DNA of 15,112 nucleotides from contig JAGGTC010000086.1 in the NCBI GenBank assembly GCA_021163945.1, positions 1 through 15,112 on the forward strand. Direction: 5' to 3'. The notes under the pieces were generated by a model. That model ran no database searches. It was not told the DNA's origin and saw nothing but the letters and a program-made list of their open reading frames with translations. This document shows, piece by piece, positions 13,704 through 15,112 of the stretch (its first letter is position 1; every line of letters starts with the position of its first letter). Made by a program: the position numbers and the translations under genes. This DNA comes from Deltaproteobacteria bacterium (lineage in GTDB: Bacteria > Desulfobacterota > Desulfofervidia > Desulfofervidales > DG-60).

Positions 13704-13988
13704 ATGAAGCTAATTGACTTGCCATTTTCACCAGTATATTTTTGGTCTTATAAGAAAGACATTGATCTACCTGATGAAGAGATTATTGAAAGAGTGTTGC
13801 TTTATGGCAAGTTAGAAGAAATGTTTATGCTTTTGAAGTTGTTTGGTTATGAAAGGTGTTTTGAAGTATATAAAAAACGAATTTTACCCCAAAAAAAGCG
13901 TTATCCTCGACTGGTAAACTTTTTAAGGATATTCTTTGATGCTTTTGCCGGAAACCGAGAGATTATTAAAGAACTTGGCAAACTATAA
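13704..13988 (+). CDS. DUF6922-like putative antitoxin partner of AbiEii
   Basis: A 94-residue protein resembling the small DUF6922 proteins commonly found directly upstream of AbiEii-family nucleotidyltransferases. Supporting features are a tryptophan-containing start (FWSYKKDIDLP), the central EEIIERVLLYGKLEEMFMLL, and a following LFGYERCFEVYKK helix. Its last 50 bases overlap the toxin gene in another frame, so production of the two proteins is coupled. It is probably the antitoxin or a modulator by position; the family's biochemistry is not established here. Arginine codons are mixed CGN and AGR, unlike the AGG-rich genes upstream, which hints at separate acquisition. Confidence 0.72.
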   Translation: MKLIDLPFSPVYFWSYKKDIDLPDEEIIERVLLYGKLEEMFMLLKLFGYERCFEVYKKRILPQKKRYPRLVNFLRIFFDAFAGNREIIKELGKL

Positions 13989-14583
13989 AGTCTTTGAAGA
14001 CTTTGTGCTTGTAGGTGGGAGTGCCTTAAGTATCTATTTAAAACATCGTTATTCGGGCGATTTAGATTTTTTTAGCTTCAGAGAAGAAATGCCAAGAAAA
14101 AAACTTTCAAACTGGCTTTATCGCCTGCGACAAAGTGGTTATATGTGTGCTCAAATCCTTAGTGAAGAATATCAGATGGACTTCGCCATAAATGAAGTAA
14201 AAGTTTCTTTTTGTGCCATGGGATGGACCTTTTTAAAGTATGAAAAAAGGCCTCTTTTAGGCAGAATTTCTATTGCCTTGCTTGAGACCCTTGTTGCGTT
14301 GAAGGCCTATACTCTGAGTTTTCGCAATGCACTAAGAGACTATTATGACCTCTATGTATTGTTAAAAGAGCAGTTCTCCCTAAAAGAAATTATAAGCATT
14401 ACTACTAAACGATTTCCTGATTTTAACCCAAAACTCTTTTTAAGCCAGTTGAGTTATCTTAAGGACATAGAACAAGATACCTTGCCTGGATTTTTAAAGC
14501 CGAAATATCAAATCACAAAAAAAGACATTGAAAAATTTTTTGAAAGTAAAATAAGCAAGTTTTTATATGAATTTTCACATTAA
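13939..14583 (+). CDS. AbiEii/AbiGii-type nucleotidyltransferase toxin
   Basis: A 214-residue nucleotidyltransferase-fold protein of the AbiEii family, known as the toxin of type IV toxin-antitoxin and abortive-infection systems. The ATG at 13939 has an AAGGAT ribosome site; a TTG one codon earlier is less likely. Motif I is VGGSAL (25-30) followed by GDLDFFS with Asp41 and Asp43. A VKVSF strand follows, and the later motif has Lys122 (LVALKAYTLSFR) and RDYYDLYVLL (133-142). It overlaps the upstream small gene by 50 bp. Codon use differs from the upstream housekeeping genes (many CGN arginines). It lies between two imperfect direct repeats, so the pair looks like an inserted cassette. Confidence 0.88.
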   Translation: MLLPETERLLKNLANYKVFEDFVLVGGSALSIYLKHRYSGDLDFFSFREEMPRKKLSNWLYRLRQSGYMCAQILSEEYQMDFAINEVKVSFCAMGWTFLKYEKRPLLGRISIALLETLVALKAYTLSFRNALRDYYDLYVLLKEQFSLKEIISITTKRFPDFNPKLFLSQLSYLKDIEQDTLPGFLKPKYQITKKDIEKFFESKISKFLYEFSH

Positions 14584-14641
14584 AATTTGACTAAAAATTC
14601 AATCCATGATAAAAATTTGTCAAGAAAATGGAAAAGGGTGA
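14574..14641 (+). repeat. Direct repeat copy 2, promoter-like, upstream of cas10/csm1
   Basis: Second copy of the repeat at 13623-13692, about 950 bp downstream. It has TTCACA, ATTTGACTA, ATGATAAAAATTTGTCAA, then AAAATGGAAAAGGG, with the same 20-base spacing between the first blocks. It carries the same possible promoter, TTGACT (14587-14592) with TAAAAA 17 bases later, and begins inside the 3' end of the AbiEii gene. It lies just upstream of cas10. Confidence 0.7.
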
Positions 14642-14723
14642 GCTTCATAAAGCGAGGAACAGCCATATTTAAGGCCGAACGATATGAGCTAGCAAAGATG
14701 ATAAGAGAGGCAAAATTTTAAAT

Positions 14724-15112
14724 ATGCAAATAAATAAAGAGAAACTTAAGTTAGCTGAGATCGTTTTAGCTGCTCTTTTACATGACATAGGAAAATTTGC
14801 CCAACGTGCAGGACATAAGTTTGAGTTTAAAGATATTGATGAACAATTGTTTTTACCTTTGAAAGAAGGTCATCCTGCTTACAAACATGCCCTGTACACT
14901 TTAAAATTTTTGGAAGATTTTAAAGATTATTTGCCAAAGCCTTCTAATGAGTTTGAGCGGGCTGATGAAAATTATATAAATTTTGCTGCTAAACATCATA
15001 AGCCTGAAAATCCCTATGAATGGATTATTGCTGAAGCGGATAGAATCAGTGCAGGAATGGACAGAGAGGAAGCAGAGCTTGTAGGAGAAAGATTATTATC
15101 AGTATTTAGTGA
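14724..15112 (+). CDS. cas10: Cas10/Csm1 N-terminal HD nuclease domain, 3' partial
   Basis: The first 129 codons of a type III CRISPR signature protein; the gene runs past the window edge. The HD domain is clear: LAALLHDIGKFAQRAG with His20-Asp21, a second histidine pair in FAAKHHKPENPYEW, and IIAEADRISAGMDREEAE, a block typical of Csm1 (type III-A). The HD domain cuts single-stranded DNA, and the missing Palm domains would make cyclic oligoadenylate. The chosen ATG has a GAGAGG element 14 bases upstream, farther than usual, and follows a short in-frame stop region. The CARF-HEPN protein and Cas6 nearby match this pathway. Whether the Palm GGDD is intact cannot be seen. Confidence 0.92.
   Translation, partial: MQINKEKLKLAEIVLAALLHDIGKFAQRAGHKFEFKDIDEQLFLPLKEGHPAYKHALYTLKFLEDFKDYLPKPSNEFERADENYINFAAKHHKPENPYEWIIAEADRISAGMDREEAELVGERLLSVFS

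Noticed and set aside
14638..14721. 27-codon frame from GTG just before cas10 (ending MIREAKF)
   Set aside because: Too short, no family resemblance and no properly spaced ribosome site. It is probably leader sequence or a remnant.
1..15112. CRISPR array
   Set aside because: No regularly spaced identical repeats of 24-40 bp were found on reading the gaps. The only repeats are the two imperfect copies near 13623 and 14574, about 950 bp apart.

Overview
The window (about 40% GC by eye, not computed) looks like a thermophilic or deep-branching, motile anaerobic bacterium, for example a Desulfobacterota- or Thermodesulfobacteria-like lineage. The hints are a flavin-dependent thymidylate synthase (ThyX), an archaeal-type bifunctional fructose-1,6-bisphosphate aldolase/phosphatase, heavy use of AGG arginine codons, and a large type III CRISPR locus. 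The taxonomic guess is inference only.

Layout. (1) Positions 1-4058 (+) hold the 3' part of a chemosensory operon: a partial PAS-HAMP chemoreceptor, cheW, cheR, cheD and a REC-GGDEF diguanylate cyclase. The genes overlap or nearly touch, and the receptor ends in a KFEEF pentapeptide that fits a CheR tether. The set resembles Wsp-type pathways that feed a receptor signal into c-di-GMP. (2) Positions 4061-5968 (-) hold a 635-residue protein: a complete FBP aldolase/phosphatase fused to a SorC/CggR-type sugar-phosphate-binding domain with no DNA-binding domain. It diverges from thyX across a 76-bp region where two candidate promoters share -10 bases. (3) Positions 6045-9919 (+) hold thyX followed without gaps by a CRISPR adaptation module: a TPR plus CRISPR-associated primase-polymerase (CAPP)-like protein, cas1, and two tandem cas2 genes. 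The primase-like protein appears to have lost the catalytic D-x-D and His motifs but keeps four cysteines of the C-terminal Fe-S-type domain. (4) Positions 9956-10833 (+) hold a MntA/HepT (MNT/HEPN) toxin-antitoxin pair. (5) Positions 10845-13053 (-) hold cas6 and a CARF-HEPN ancillary ribonuclease (Csm6/Csx1-like). (6) Positions 13157-14583 (+) hold a small protein of unknown function, a 334-bp stretch with no convincing gene, and a DUF6922-like/AbiEii-type toxin-antitoxin pair bracketed by imperfect direct repeats of about 70 bp. (7) From position 14724 (+) the HD-nuclease N-terminus of Cas10/Csm1 begins and runs off the window, so the effector complex lies downstream.

How it fits together (inference). 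Cas1 with two Cas2 paralogues would acquire spacers, with the primase-like protein as an accessory. Cas6 would process pre-crRNA. Cas10 would make cyclic oligoadenylate that activates the CARF-HEPN RNase. Two unrelated nucleotidyltransferase-based toxin-antitoxin modules sit between the CRISPR sub-operons. No CRISPR array, tRNA, rRNA or intact insertion sequence was seen.
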